A stretch of DNA of 46,878 bases from Brevundimonas sp. (GTDB taxonomy: Bacteria > Pseudomonadota > Alphaproteobacteria > Caulobacterales > Caulobacteraceae). A program made the position numbers and the translations under genes. The notes under the pieces are model-generated. The model had not been told where the DNA came from. It saw only the letters and a list, made by a program, of their open reading frames with translations, and ran no database searches. Numbering within the stretch: position 1 is the stretch's first letter; every line of letters begins with the position of its first letter. Location: contig JACVCC010000007.1 in the NCBI GenBank assembly GCA_016742215.1, positions 1 through 46,878 of the forward strand. Direction: 5' to 3'. Of this stretch, positions 1 to 8,538 are shown piece by piece.

Positions 1-651
1 CAGGTAAAGCACCGGCAGGCCGCCGACCTTGAACACGGCGTTGCGGTACAGGACCGCGCGAAGGTCCTCGTCCTGAACGACCTTTTCGGCCTGGATCGAG
101 ATCGAGGGGGTCTTCGGGTTGCCTTGGTCGTCGCAGATCGGACAGGGCGTGAAGATCGCGTAGTTCAGCTCGTTGACGTTCTCGCTGCGGCGCACCGCCG
201 TCGCGGCCATCAGGCTGGCTCCATTGCGGAACCGGGTGGCGAAATCGACGGCCACGCCGGCGCGCAGGTCGGAGTCCAGCTCCAGAAGGCTGGCGAAGAT
301 CACATTGCCTTCGGGGTCGGTGAACTCGACGTCCCGTTCCGCAGCGGCGATGCCCTGACGCAGGTCATAGCTGACCCGCCCCGCGCGCAGCGTCGCCTCC
401 CGGAACCGCGCGACCACGCGTTCGGTCTCGCCAATGGCGGTGATGACGTCGCCCTCGCGGGTGACAGCGTCGGATTCGATATAGGCCCCGTCCTGCGTCA
501 GTCCGTCGGGGCCGGGCGCTGTGACCACGACCTCAGAGCTTTCCTGGGCCCAGGCCGATCCGCCGATCGAAGCCAGCGCGACAGAGGCCGCGCCGGCGAG
601 CAGCCGGAGACGCAGGGCCGAAGAGAGGGTCGCGCGGACGTCACGCTGCAT
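1..651 (-). CDS. lptD: LPS-assembly protein LptD, N-terminal part (cut by window edge)
   Basis: Outer-membrane component that inserts lipopolysaccharide into the outer leaflet together with LptE. Only the first 217 codons are present and the gene runs off the left edge. The start is the ATG at 651-649, because an in-frame TGA lies three codons upstream. Residues 1-33 form a signal peptide (basic start, Ala/Leu-rich core, SAWA before QE). The rest fits the periplasmic OstA-like domain, with a pattern of short beta repeats (VTREGDVITAIGETERVVAR) and a CPICDD Cys pair at about residues 178-183. Known LptD proteins form disulfides between N-terminal and C-terminal Cys residues; that the CPIC pair takes part is an inference. 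It lies 43 bp downstream of lptG on the same strand, which supports an lptF-lptG-lptD operon. The beta-barrel is outside the window. Confidence 0.88.
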   Translation of the reverse strand, partial: MQRDVRATLSSALRLRLLAGAASVALASIGGSAWAQESSEVVVTAPGPDGLTQDGAYIESDAVTREGDVITAIGETERVVARFREATLRAGRVSYDLRQGIAAAERDVEFTDPEGNVIFASLLELDSDLRAGVAVDFATRFRNGASLMAATAVRRSENVNELNYAIFTPCPICDDQGNPKTPSISIQAEKVVQDEDLRAVLYRNAVFKVGGLPVLYL

Positions 652-694
652 GCAGAGTCACTCTGGAAAGGCGAACTACAGGGGGACGGTTCGC

Positions 695-1825
695 TTAGCC
701 GTCCTCGGTATAGAACAGCAAGGTGAAGGCGGCGAGCGCTGTCAGCAGAGGCGGAAGCCAGGCCGCAAGCCAGGGCGGGATAACCTCGGCGGAACCAAAG
801 GCCGAAGCGGCCTGGTTCACGAAGAAGAAGGCGAAGCCGAGCACGACAGCGGCCACACTCATCCGGGCCAGATCGCCGAGGCGCATGAGGCGTAGCGAGA
901 AGGCCGCCGCCAGAATCGACATCGCGGCGAACATCAGCGGCGTCGACAAAAGCTGCTGGAGACGCAGTCGGTACGCGGTGCTCGAAAAACCGGCGGCGTC
1001 GACCCGCCCGATCTGGGCCGGCAGCGCCCAGAAGGAGGTCGCCTGCGGCCGGGCGAACCGCTCGAACGCCTCTTCGTCCGCAAGGCTGGACCGCAGGTCG
1101 AGCGTCGCATAGCGCACCGCCCGCTGCCCGATCTGGGCGCCGACGGCGTCCACAAGACGCCAGTGGCCGGCGCTGAGCGAGGCCGACGCTGCATCGATCC
1201 GTTCCGAGAACACCCGGAGCCCGTTGGCCTCGTTCGTGTAGATGAAGAACGTCACGTCGAGCAGGCGCGCATTGGCCCGGTCCTGTCGATCGGCGCGAAT
1301 GACCATCTGTCGGGTATCGTCGCCCTCGCGAATCCAGATCGCCTGTGGGGCGTCGCCGCTGATGGCCGCCCCTGAAAGGCGGGCGCGTTCGCGCTGGAAC
1401 AGCCCGTCCGCGGCCGACGCGGCAGGGCCAAGCGCCGCTACGGTCAGGACGCCGAACATGAATGCGGCGCCGGCGGCGGGAAGGACGAAGCGCCACGCGG
1501 ACAGACCCGCCGCGCGCATGGCGATCAGTTCGCTGCGGCGATTCAGACTGACGAAGGCGCCCAGGGTTCCGAACAGGAAGACGAACGGCAGAAGCTGAAG
1601 GATCACCTGCGGCGACTTCAGCAGCATCAGGCCCAGGATCCGCACGCCGGACAGGTCCACGTCTGAACCCACCCCGCGTGAGATCTCGACGAAGTCGATC
1701 AGCATGATCAGGGCCGAGATGACACCCAGTGCGACGGCCAGCGACCGCGCCTGCGTCGTCAGCACATAGCGCTCGATGCGGCCAAGACGGAGCCGGGGCG
1801 CTGCCAGTGAGGTGCGGCGACTCAT
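695..1825 (-). CDS. lptG: LPS export ABC transporter permease LptG
   Basis: Inner-membrane permease that, with LptF and the LptB ATPase, extracts lipopolysaccharide and passes it to the periplasmic bridge. The protein is 376 residues, close to the usual 360. Its start (MSRRTSLAAPRLRLGRIERY) is the ATG that overlaps the lptF stop by four bases (ATGA), the usual sign of translational coupling. A longer in-frame reading reaching back into lptF is rejected. Transmembrane segments lie at about 25-50, 65-85 and 110-130, followed by a periplasmic beta-jellyroll region at about 150-270 and three C-terminal membrane segments. The YjgP/YjgQ family signature RRSELIAMRAAGLSAWR is seen near residues 90-107. 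Confidence 0.93.
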   Translation of the reverse strand: MSRRTSLAAPRLRLGRIERYVLTTQARSLAVALGVISALIMLIDFVEISRGVGSDVDLSGVRILGLMLLKSPQVILQLLPFVFLFGTLGAFVSLNRRSELIAMRAAGLSAWRFVLPAAGAAFMFGVLTVAALGPAASAADGLFQRERARLSGAAISGDAPQAIWIREGDDTRQMVIRADRQDRANARLLDVTFFIYTNEANGLRVFSERIDAASASLSAGHWRLVDAVGAQIGQRAVRYATLDLRSSLADEEAFERFARPQATSFWALPAQIGRVDAAGFSSTAYRLRLQQLLSTPLMFAAMSILAAAFSLRLMRLGDLARMSVAAVVLGFAFFFVNQAASAFGSAEVIPPWLAAWLPPLLTALAAFTLLFYTEDG

Positions 1826-2955
1826 GCGGTCCTCGTCCGACCGGAGACCAGACCGATCCGTGCGCGCCGACGCCGCGGCTTCAGCGCCCGGAACAGCAGA
1901 CGCAGGGAAATCGCAGCTGCTGCGATGGGCAGCAGGTACTGGAAGACATTCAACCAACCGTTCCAGGCACTGGCGGCGACGATGCCGTAGCCGACGATGC
2001 GGACCAGCAGGAAGGCGCCGGCGGCCTTCGCGATCCGCAGGCTGTAGCCCGTTCGGCTGTACGCCCCACCCATGATGGCGGTCAGGGCCATGGCCATGGC
2101 GACAAGCGCATAGAGGGGGGCGGACAGGCGCGAGTGCCCTTCGGCCGCCAGCTCGCCCGCCGTGCCCACCCGCTCAAGATCACGCGGAGACGGATTGAAC
2201 AGCTGTGGCAGGTAGAGATCCGACGGCTTGTAGCGGATCGAGTCCGTGACCTGGGCGTACTGACCCAGTGGCACGTCCTGACGCGCGAACGACAGGTACT
2301 CCAGCACGCCGCGACTGGAATATCGCTGCCAAGAGCCATTGATCAGTGTGACGATCGGCTCGCCGTCTATCCGCGAGAAGCGGGCTTCGGCCGCATCCCA
2401 GGTCGTCACCTGGTCGCCGTCGGGCTGGTAGATGAAGATGTTCTTCAGCAGGCCGTTCTGTTCGATCTGCTGGACATAGACGGTCAGCCCCTCCGGCCCC
2501 TGAACGAAGCGGCCTTCCTCGACCAGCAGGGCCGCAAGGTCTGTTCGCACTGCGAAGGCTTCGGCCCGGGCCTGACGTTGCGACCATGGCTGGATCACGG
2601 TGGTGAAAAGCAGGGTGACCAGGGCACCGATGATCGCCAGCTTGATCGCCGGGCGAATGGCGGACCAGCGGGTCACGCCCGAGGCGAATATCGCCGTCAG
2701 CTCCTGCTCGCGCTGCAGGCGGGTCAGGGCGATCAGGGCGCCGACGAACAGGCCGATCGGCAGGATCACGGCCAGAAGCTGAGGCACTGCGAGCAGGGTC
2801 AGCTTGACCATGACCCAGACGCTCTGGCCGCGTTCGACGATGATTTCCAGCTGGTCGAGGCTCTGGCTCAGGATGCCGATTCCGGCCAGCGCCGCGCACG
2901 CCCCGACGACGGGCTTTGCGATCTGCCGGAAAAGGTATCCTTGAATCAGGGTCAT
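1822..2955 (-). CDS. lptF: LPS export ABC transporter permease LptF
   Basis: Partner permease of LptG in the LptB2FG lipopolysaccharide extractor. The protein is 377 residues (E. coli LptF is 366). The chosen start gives MTLIQGYLFRQIAKP, the usual beginning of the family; the reading frame stays open further upstream, but that sequence is Arg/Pro-rich and lacks family character. Membrane segments are visible near residues 10-30, 50-75 and 95-120, with the family motif QREQELTAIFASGVTRW at about 80-96. A periplasmic domain follows, then three further helices near the C-terminus. It is the first gene of the lptF-lptG-lptD unit and is transcribed divergently from pepA, with 131 bp between the starts. 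No clear Shine-Dalgarno sequence precedes the ATG. Confidence 0.92.
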   Translation of the reverse strand: MTLIQGYLFRQIAKPVVGACAALAGIGILSQSLDQLEIIVERGQSVWVMVKLTLLAVPQLLAVILPIGLFVGALIALTRLQREQELTAIFASGVTRWSAIRPAIKLAIIGALVTLLFTTVIQPWSQRQARAEAFAVRTDLAALLVEEGRFVQGPEGLTVYVQQIEQNGLLKNIFIYQPDGDQVTTWDAAEARFSRIDGEPIVTLINGSWQRYSSRGVLEYLSFARQDVPLGQYAQVTDSIRYKPSDLYLPQLFNPSPRDLERVGTAGELAAEGHSRLSAPLYALVAMAMALTAIMGGAYSRTGYSLRIAKAAGAFLLVRIVGYGIVAASAWNGWLNVFQYLLPIAAAAISLRLLFRALKPRRRRARIGLVSGRTRTA

Positions 2956-3086
2956 ACGCGGAAGGAAATCGCCCGTTGCAGGCGGCGGCGAGGGAGAGCA
3001 TCTAATACACACCCGATTGCGCCGGTGAAACCGCGCGTACCAATCCCTTACAAACGACGGAGGTCGCCCTCCGGCGGGAGCAGTAA

Positions 3087-4565
3087 ATGAAGATCGAGTT
3101 CGTCGCGTCAGCCGCCGGAGCCGAGGCTCTGGCCGTTCTGGTTCATGAGGGTCGCGTTCTGGCCGGCTCGGGTGGCCAACTGGATGTCGCATCGTCGGGC
3201 GCGCTGACCAAGGCCATGGGCGCCAGCCGCTTCACAGGCGGCTCGAGCAGCACCCTGATCGTTGCAGCCCCGCACGGCGTGGACGCCAATGTTTTGGTCC
3301 TCACCGGCGCCGGCGCTTCGGACAAGTTCGATGACCTCGCGCTGGAGGCCGCCGCAGGCGTCGCCTATCATGCCGTGAAGATGTCGGGCGCCACCGTGCT
3401 GACCATCGACGCCGCCCACCTGACGGTCGATCAGGCCGCCCGCTCGGCCTTCGCGGCCCGGCTGGCCAGCTATCGGTTCCTCAAGTACCGCACGACGCTG
3501 AAGGCCGAAAAGACACCGTCGATCGAGACGATCCGTGTCGTCGCCGCCGATCCGAAGGCCGCACAGCACGCCTATGATGCTTCCTACTCTGCGGTCGCTG
3601 CGGGCGTTGAGTTCGCGCGCGATCTGGTCGCCGAGCCGGCGAACGTTCTCTATCCGGCCGAGTACGCGAAACGCGTGAAGGGTCTGGAGAAGCTGGGCCT
3701 TGAGGTCGAGATCCTCGGTGAGAAGGAACTCGAGAAGCTGGGCTTCCGCACCCTGCTGGCCGTCGGTCAGGGCAGCGTGCGTGAAAGCCAGGTCGCCATC
3801 ATGAAGTGGAACGGCGGCGCCAAGGGCGACCAGCCGATCGCCTTCGTCGGCAAGGGCGTCTGCTTCGACACCGGCGGCATCTCCATCAAGCCCGCGGAGG
3901 GCATGGAGGAGATGAAGTGGGACATGGGCGGCTCGGCCGCCGTGGTCGGCCTGATGCACGCGCTGGCCGGCCGCAAGGCCAAGGTGAACGCCGTCGGCGT
4001 CATCGGCCTCGTCGAGAACATGCCTGACGGCAACGCCACGCGCCCGGGCGATATCGTGGAGTCCCTGTCTGGTCAGACCGTCGAGATCCTGAACACCGAC
4101 GCGGAAGGCCGCCTGGTTCTGGCCGACTGCCTCTGGTACACGCAGGACCGCTTCAAGCCGAAATTCATGCTCGATCTGGCGACCCTGACGGGCGCGATGA
4201 TCATCTCGCTGGGTCTCGAGTACGCCGGCGTCTTCTCGAACTCGGACGAACTGGCCAACAACTTCCTCGCCGCCGGTCCGAAGGTCGGTGAGAACGCGTG
4301 GCGGATGCCTATTCCGGCAGCCTACGAGCGTCACATCGACAGCCCGATCGCCGACGTGAAGAACATGGGCAACGGCCGCGCCGGTGGTTCGATCACCGCC
4401 GCCCTGTTCCTGCAGCGCTTCACCAATGGCACGCCGTGGGCGCACATCGACATCGCGCCGACTGCCTGGGTGAAGGACAGCAAGAACCCGACCGTCCCGG
4501 ACGGCGCCGTGGGCTGGGGCGTTCGCACCCTGGACCGGATGGTCAAGGACTCCTACGAGGCCTGA
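3087..4565 (+). CDS. pepA: Leucyl (cytosol) aminopeptidase, M17 family
   Basis: Cytoplasmic, two-metal aminopeptidase that removes N-terminal residues such as Leu from peptides; it usually works as a hexamer. The protein is 492 residues, close to E. coli PepA (503). An N-terminal macro-like domain covers about 1-160 and the catalytic domain about 165-490. Metal and catalytic residues are visible in GKGVCFDTGGISIKP (about 254-268), KWDMGGSAAV and the family signature NTDAEGRL (about 336-343). A GGGAG-type purine stretch (GGGAG at 3076-3080) precedes the ATG. The stop overlaps the start of holC by one base (TGATG), an arrangement common in alphaproteobacteria. Some PepA proteins also bind DNA; nothing here tests that. 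Confidence 0.95.
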   Translation: MKIEFVASAAGAEALAVLVHEGRVLAGSGGQLDVASSGALTKAMGASRFTGGSSSTLIVAAPHGVDANVLVLTGAGASDKFDDLALEAAAGVAYHAVKMSGATVLTIDAAHLTVDQAARSAFAARLASYRFLKYRTTLKAEKTPSIETIRVVAADPKAAQHAYDASYSAVAAGVEFARDLVAEPANVLYPAEYAKRVKGLEKLGLEVEILGEKELEKLGFRTLLAVGQGSVRESQVAIMKWNGGAKGDQPIAFVGKGVCFDTGGISIKPAEGMEEMKWDMGGSAAVVGLMHALAGRKAKVNAVGVIGLVENMPDGNATRPGDIVESLSGQTVEILNTDAEGRLVLADCLWYTQDRFKPKFMLDLATLTGAMIISLGLEYAGVFSNSDELANNFLAAGPKVGENAWRMPIPAAYERHIDSPIADVKNMGNGRAGGSITAALFLQRFTNGTPWAHIDIAPTAWVKDSKNPTVPDGAVGWGVRTLDRMVKDSYEA

Positions 4566-5029
4566 TGAGCACCGCGGCCGGCCCGGAAATCTGGTTCTAC
4601 CATCTCGAGCGCTCGACGCTCGACCAGGTGCTGCCGGGCCTGCTGGAGAAGACGCGCGAACGGGGCTGGCGGGCGCTGGTCCGGGCCTCGGACGCGGGCC
4701 TGCTGAACGATATCGACGAGCGGCTGTGGACGTACAGGGACGAGAGTTTCCTCGCCCACGGCCGCGCGTCTGACCCTCATGCGGAACGTCAGCCCATCCT
4801 GCTGACCGAATCGACAGAGAACCCGAATGCCGCTCAGGCGCTGTTCATCGTGGACGGCGCAGAGCTTGGCGATACGGAGAGCCTGGAACGATGCTTCATC
4901 ATCTTCGACGGACGGGACGAAACCTCGCTGCAGGGCGCACGGGCGCGCTGGAAGACGTTGAAGGACGGAGGAGCCAACCTGGCCTACTGGAAGCAGTCGC
5001 CCGAGGGGCGGTGGGAAAAGGCGGCCTGA
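4565..5029 (+). CDS. holC: DNA polymerase III subunit chi
   Basis: The chi subunit links the clamp loader (through psi) to single-strand binding protein at the replication fork. The 154-residue protein is the usual length (E. coli 147). It begins MSTAAGPEIWFYHLERSTLD, and the phrase EIWFYHLERSTLDQVLPGLLEK is typical of alphaproteobacterial chi. Further family features are DERLWTYRDESFLAHG near the middle and a C-terminal GRWEKAA. The start ATG shares one base with the pepA stop, so translation is probably coupled. Its 3' end overlaps the likely GTG start of the next gene by 19 bp. Confidence 0.9.
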   Translation: MSTAAGPEIWFYHLERSTLDQVLPGLLEKTRERGWRALVRASDAGLLNDIDERLWTYRDESFLAHGRASDPHAERQPILLTESTENPNAAQALFIVDGAELGDTESLERCFIIFDGRDETSLQGARARWKTLKDGGANLAYWKQSPEGRWEKAA

Positions 5030-5343
5030 TCGCCCTGGCCGCACTGGCGGCCTGTTCGACCCCCGCGTCTGATGCCTCGGCGCCTCGTGCGGTAGAGCAG
5101 GCGCAGATCAGCCGACCTGTGGGTGATCGCAATCCCGTCAGTCCGACCACCGACATGTGCCGGGCCGGAGAGCTGCAATGGCTGGTCGGCAAGCCGAAGA
5201 CCGATATTCCCGTGCCGGTCGACGTCGTGAACCGGCGAGTGACCTGCACGACGTGTCCGGTGACCGAGGACTTCTCGCCCTATCGGCTGAACATCTTCTT
5301 CAACGACCAGACCCAGATCGTCGAGCAGGTTCGCTGCGGCTGA
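5011..5343 (+). CDS. Small lipoprotein, I78 peptidase-inhibitor-like (copy 1 of 3)
   Basis: Predicted 110-residue envelope lipoprotein. The likely start is GTG at 5011, preceded by GAGGGGC. It gives MGKGGLIALAALAACSTPAS, a short signal peptide with lipobox LAAC. No ATG gives a sensible signal peptide in this frame. The mature part ends in a domain resembling Inhibitor_I78: a Cys, an LVGK segment, an RVTCTTCPVT block, then SPYRLNIFFN and a terminal RCG. I78 proteins inhibit serine peptidases, but inhibition by this copy is inference. Four Cys residues remain after the lipid Cys, where classical members are usually described with one disulfide. The gene overlaps the end of holC by 19 bp and is followed by two paralogues. 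Confidence 0.72.
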   Translation: MGKGGLIALAALAACSTPASDASAPRAVEQAQISRPVGDRNPVSPTTDMCRAGELQWLVGKPKTDIPVPVDVVNRRVTCTTCPVTEDFSPYRLNIFFNDQTQIVEQVRCG

Positions 5344-5365
5344 TCGCATCCGAGGAGAGACGTGC

Positions 5366-5662
5366 ATGAAAACCCTGATCCTGAGCCTGGCGGCTGCCGG
5401 CCTCGTCGCGGCCTGCGCTCCCGTCGAGGGCGGCGATCCCGGAACGATGCCTCCGGGCGGCGACGGCCCGTCGCAGTGCAAGGCGCCGAAATACCAGCGC
5501 TACGTCGGCCAGAACCGCAGCCAGCTGCCGACCAAGCCAGCGAACGAAACGTGGCGCGTGACCTGCACCACCTGCCCGGTGACCATGGACTACAACCCGC
5601 AGCGCCTGAACATCCTGTTCGACGAAGCCACGGGCATCATCCGCGAGGTCAAATGCGGCTGA
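5366..5662 (+). CDS. Small lipoprotein, I78 peptidase-inhibitor-like (copy 2 of 3)
   Basis: Predicted 98-residue lipoprotein. The signal peptide MKTLILSLAAAGLVAAC ends in lipobox VAAC. A Pro/Gly-rich linker (residues 18-35) leads to the I78-like domain: QCKAPKYQRYVGQNR, then RVTCTTCPVTMDYNPQRLNI and a terminal VKCG. The DYxPxRLN stretch and the final CG are the features that recall the I78 family. GAGGAGA lies 5' of the ATG. The gene is 22 bp after copy 1, and its last 10 bp overlap the start of copy 3, so the three are probably one transcript with coupled translation. Confidence 0.82.
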   Translation: MKTLILSLAAAGLVAACAPVEGGDPGTMPPGGDGPSQCKAPKYQRYVGQNRSQLPTKPANETWRVTCTTCPVTMDYNPQRLNILFDEATGIIREVKCG

Positions 5663-5925
5663 CCGTTCTGATGACCGGAGCGCTGGCGATCGCCGCCTGC
5701 GCTCCGGTCGAGGCTCCCGCGCCGACCGATGCGCCGCAACCGTGCGACGCGGCGGCTGCCCGGTCCATGATCGGTCAGAACGCCGCGGCGATCAGCTTCC
5801 CGGCGGACTCGAACGTTCGCGTGGTCTGCACCACGTGCCCGACGACGCGTGACTATCGGCCGGATCGATTGAACGTTCGGTTCAACCAGGCCACCGGTAT
5901 CGTCGAAAGCGTCGACTGCGGCTGA
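5653..5925 (+). CDS. Small lipoprotein, I78 peptidase-inhibitor-like (copy 3 of 3)
   Basis: Predicted 90-residue lipoprotein starting at the ATG at 5653, inside the end of copy 2, with GAGGT just upstream. The signal peptide MRLTVLMTGALAIAAC has lipobox IAAC. The mature domain has PCDAAAARSMIGQNAA, RVVCTTCPTTRDYRPDRLNV and a terminal VDCG. Its DYRPDRLN segment is the closest of the three to typical I78 sequences. The CTTCP motif and four mature Cys residues are shared by all three copies. A protective role against periplasmic or external serine peptidases is possible but not shown. Confidence 0.8.
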   Translation: MRLTVLMTGALAIAACAPVEAPAPTDAPQPCDAAAARSMIGQNAAAISFPADSNVRVVCTTCPTTRDYRPDRLNVRFNQATGIVESVDCG

Positions 5926-5981
5926 GCCCTTGGCCCGCGCCGGCATCCGGTTCAGGATGCCGGCAGGGCAGGAGGGGCGTC

Positions 5982-7682
5982 ATGAAACGCATGGTTCTGA
6001 TGGCGAGCGCAGCGCTCGCCGCGATGATGGTCGGGCCGGCGGCTGTTGCCGACGCCACCGCCGACAAGGCTGTGCGCGATTTGATTGAGCGTCCGCAGGT
6101 TTGCGGGCCAGCCGGGGATATCGAGACCGGCGCGCCGATCGCATCCATGGTCATGGTCGACGGCTTCGGAACCGGCGGTTTCCCGATCGATACCGCGAAT
6201 GCCGAGGCACAGGCCTGGTTCGACCACGGCGTGCGATTGCGCTGGGCGTTCGAGCACTCCGAGTCGGTCCGCGCCTTCCGCAAGGCGCGCTTTCTGGATC
6301 CGACCTGCGGGATGTGCGCCTGGGGCGAGGCGTGGGCCATGGGGCCGAACCTCAATGGCGGCGGCAATACCGATGAGGCGCAGCGGGATGCGCTCCGCAT
6401 TGCCCGTGAAGCCAAACGCCTGGGCCGGGACGCGTCGCCCCTCCAGAAACAGATGATCGACGCTCTCATCCAGCGTTACTCGGGCAACAAGGCCACGCGA
6501 GCCCGTCGGTTTGCCGAGCGGATGGACGGGCTGTTGAACCGCAACCCGGCTGATGTCGCCCTGGCCGCCATCACCGCTGACGCCTGGATGCTGCAGGCCG
6601 ACCGCTGGTGGGATGACGAGGGCAAGGCGGCGGATCCGGGCATCACGCGCGCCATGTCGATTCTCGAGCGTGCCCTGACGCAGGCACCGAACGATCCGGG
6701 CAACATCCATCTCTACATCCACCTGACCGAATGGTCGGACGATCCCCACAAGGCGATACCGTACGGAGAGCGCCTTGCTGCCCTGGCGCCCGGCGCCAGC
6801 CATCTGGTGCACATGCCCTCGCACACCTTCTATCGCGTGGGGCGCTATCGCGATGCGATGATGTCGAACGTCAACGCCGTGGCCCTGGACCTGCGCTATG
6901 CCGGCCTCGCCAGCCCGCCGGGCGGTGTGAAGGCCATGCCGCTGCATGGCCACAACATCCACTTCGGCATGGGCGGAGCCCTGATGGCCGGCGGGGCCGA
7001 CGAGGGGTTGAAGTTGGCCGACTGGTTCCTGGCCACCTATCCGGATACGCCCGTCACCAACGTCTGGCGGCAGATCGTCACCAACAACGCCTATGCCATC
7101 TACGGTCGCTTCGGATCGGCGGCGCAGGTGGCGGCGTTGCGGGAGCCGCCCGAGACGCATCCGATGCTGCGGATCAGCTGGCGCTATGCCCGGGGCGAGG
7201 CGGCCGCACGCGCCGGAGATTCCGCCGCGATCCGGGCCGAGGCCGAGGCGATCAAGGCGATCCGCGAGGGGGACGCGTTCCAGTCAGGGCCGATGGCGAA
7301 GGAGCGTAGCGACTTCACCGAGGTGCTTCAGCGTGTGCTCGAGGGCCGTGCGGCCATGGCTGAAGGCAATGGAGAGGCGGCCGTCGCGGCCTTCGCCCGG
7401 GCTGCAGAGATTCAGGGGCAGCAGGAAGAGGGGGGTGATCCGCCCGCTCTGTGGTTCCCGACCCGCCGCAGTCTGGCCGCAGCGCTGCTGATCAACGGCG
7501 ACGCGGCGGGCGCGAAGGCCAAGGTCGAGGAGCTGCTCGCGGACTGGCCCAGCGATCCCTACAGCTACTTCGTGCTGGCCGAGGCCGAGACGGCGCTGGG
7601 GAACACCGACGCCGCCGAGGCGGCCCGTCGCAATGCGGCCATCGAATGGATCGGCGGCGCGATGGATATCAAGCTGGCCTGA
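5982..7682 (+). CDS. Secreted tetratricopeptide-repeat protein
   Basis: A 566-residue protein with a signal peptide (MKRMVLMASAALAAMMVGPAAVADA) and then helical repeats through most of its length. Recognisable family phrases are FDHGVRLRWAFEHSESVRAF near 82, LDPTCGMCAWGEAWAMGPN near 107-125, HMPSHTFYRVGRY near 278-290 and HGHNIHFG near 322. The CGMC pair could form a disulfide. This architecture is common in Caulobacterales and is usually annotated only as a TPR protein. A strong Shine-Dalgarno (AGGAGGGG) precedes the ATG. It lies 56 bp after the third I78-like gene and could share its transcript. The biochemical role is unknown; TPR domains usually bind protein partners. Confidence 0.88.
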   Translation: MKRMVLMASAALAAMMVGPAAVADATADKAVRDLIERPQVCGPAGDIETGAPIASMVMVDGFGTGGFPIDTANAEAQAWFDHGVRLRWAFEHSESVRAFRKARFLDPTCGMCAWGEAWAMGPNLNGGGNTDEAQRDALRIAREAKRLGRDASPLQKQMIDALIQRYSGNKATRARRFAERMDGLLNRNPADVALAAITADAWMLQADRWWDDEGKAADPGITRAMSILERALTQAPNDPGNIHLYIHLTEWSDDPHKAIPYGERLAALAPGASHLVHMPSHTFYRVGRYRDAMMSNVNAVALDLRYAGLASPPGGVKAMPLHGHNIHFGMGGALMAGGADEGLKLADWFLATYPDTPVTNVWRQIVTNNAYAIYGRFGSAAQVAALREPPETHPMLRISWRYARGEAAARAGDSAAIRAEAEAIKAIREGDAFQSGPMAKERSDFTEVLQRVLEGRAAMAEGNGEAAVAAFARAAEIQGQQEEGGDPPALWFPTRRSLAAALLINGDAAGAKAKVEELLADWPSDPYSYFVLAEAETALGNTDAAEAARRNAAIEWIGGAMDIKLA

Positions 7683-7737
7683 TGCCGGGTCGAAATCCGA
7701 GCCCGGTCGGCCTGCGTCCGCCCGGATCGATTTCAGC

Positions 7738-8520
7738 CTAGCCCTTCGCGGCCCTGATGGCGCGGTCGATGTCGGCCGGCTGGATGCTGGGGCTGGCCGT
7801 ACCATTGATGAAGAAGGTCGGGGTGCCGGACAGGCTCAGCGCCGCCGCTGCCGTGTGGATGTCGCCGAGGTGGCGGGCGACATCGGCGCTCGCCATGGCT
7901 TCCTGCGCCTGGGCCAGCGAGACGCCGTTCTCTGACAGGATGCGAGCGATGGCGGCCTCATCCAGCGCCGGTTCGGCCATCATGGCGCGGAAGACCGGCA
8001 GATACTTGCCCTGAAGGTGGGCCGCCTGCGCTGCGCGGGCGGCCATGTGGGACACATCCTCGCCCGGTCGGTCGAGGATCGGCCAATCCTTGAATACGAA
8101 ACGCACATCCGGATGGGCCTGCATCAGGCGCAGGACCTCGGGCGCGGTCGCCTTGCAGCCCGGACAGCGGAAGTCGAAGAACTCGATCACGGTGACCCTG
8201 GCGTCCGCGGGGCCGAAGGCCGGGTCGCGGGCGTCAACCGCCAGCAGTTGCGGGTTCGCGGCCGCCCGCTGATTGATCGTCGCTGTCCGGTCATTGTCAG
8301 CCTTGACCTGCAGGGCCGCACTCATCTCCTGCAGCATCTCGGGGTGCTCAAGCAGATAGCGCCTGATCTGGCCGTCGGACGGCCCGCCCGTGAACCAGGG
8401 AACGACGGCGACGACCAGGGCGACAGCGGCTGCGGCGAGCGCCGCCTGGGCCACGCGAGGGCCTTCCAGGAGGCCTTTGGTGCGCGCGGGTTCGGAGCCG
8501 GTGTCGGGCGTTTCGGTCAT
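7738..8520 (-). CDS. DsbA-family thiol-disulfide oxidoreductase, membrane-anchored
   Basis: A 260-residue protein with a short cytoplasmic N-terminus, one membrane anchor (about residues 27-45, ALAAAAVALVVAVVPWF) and a periplasmic thioredoxin-fold domain (about 100-258). The active site is FRCPGC (about 116-121), and the cis-Pro loop is SGTPTFFING near 227-236. This resembles the anchored DsbA group often called DSBA oxidoreductase (PF13462 or PF01323), acting in periplasmic disulfide formation or isomerisation. It is 18 bp downstream of the M48 peptidase gene on the same strand, so both probably belong to one envelope-quality-control operon. The direction of the redox reaction cannot be told from sequence. 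Confidence 0.9.
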   Translation of the reverse strand: MTETPDTGSEPARTKGLLEGPRVAQAALAAAAVALVVAVVPWFTGGPSDGQIRRYLLEHPEMLQEMSAALQVKADNDRTATINQRAAANPQLLAVDARDPAFGPADARVTVIEFFDFRCPGCKATAPEVLRLMQAHPDVRFVFKDWPILDRPGEDVSHMAARAAQAAHLQGKYLPVFRAMMAEPALDEAAIARILSENGVSLAQAQEAMASADVARHLGDIHTAAAALSLSGTPTFFINGTASPSIQPADIDRAIRAAKG

Positions 8521-8538
8521 ACGGGTCTCTGTCAGGGA

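Noticed and set aside
3058..3073. CGGAGG/CCTCCG hairpin before pepA as a riboswitch-like element
   Set aside because: It has six pairs only, and the likely ribosome-binding site GGGAG lies outside it. Such short stems are expected by chance at this GC content.
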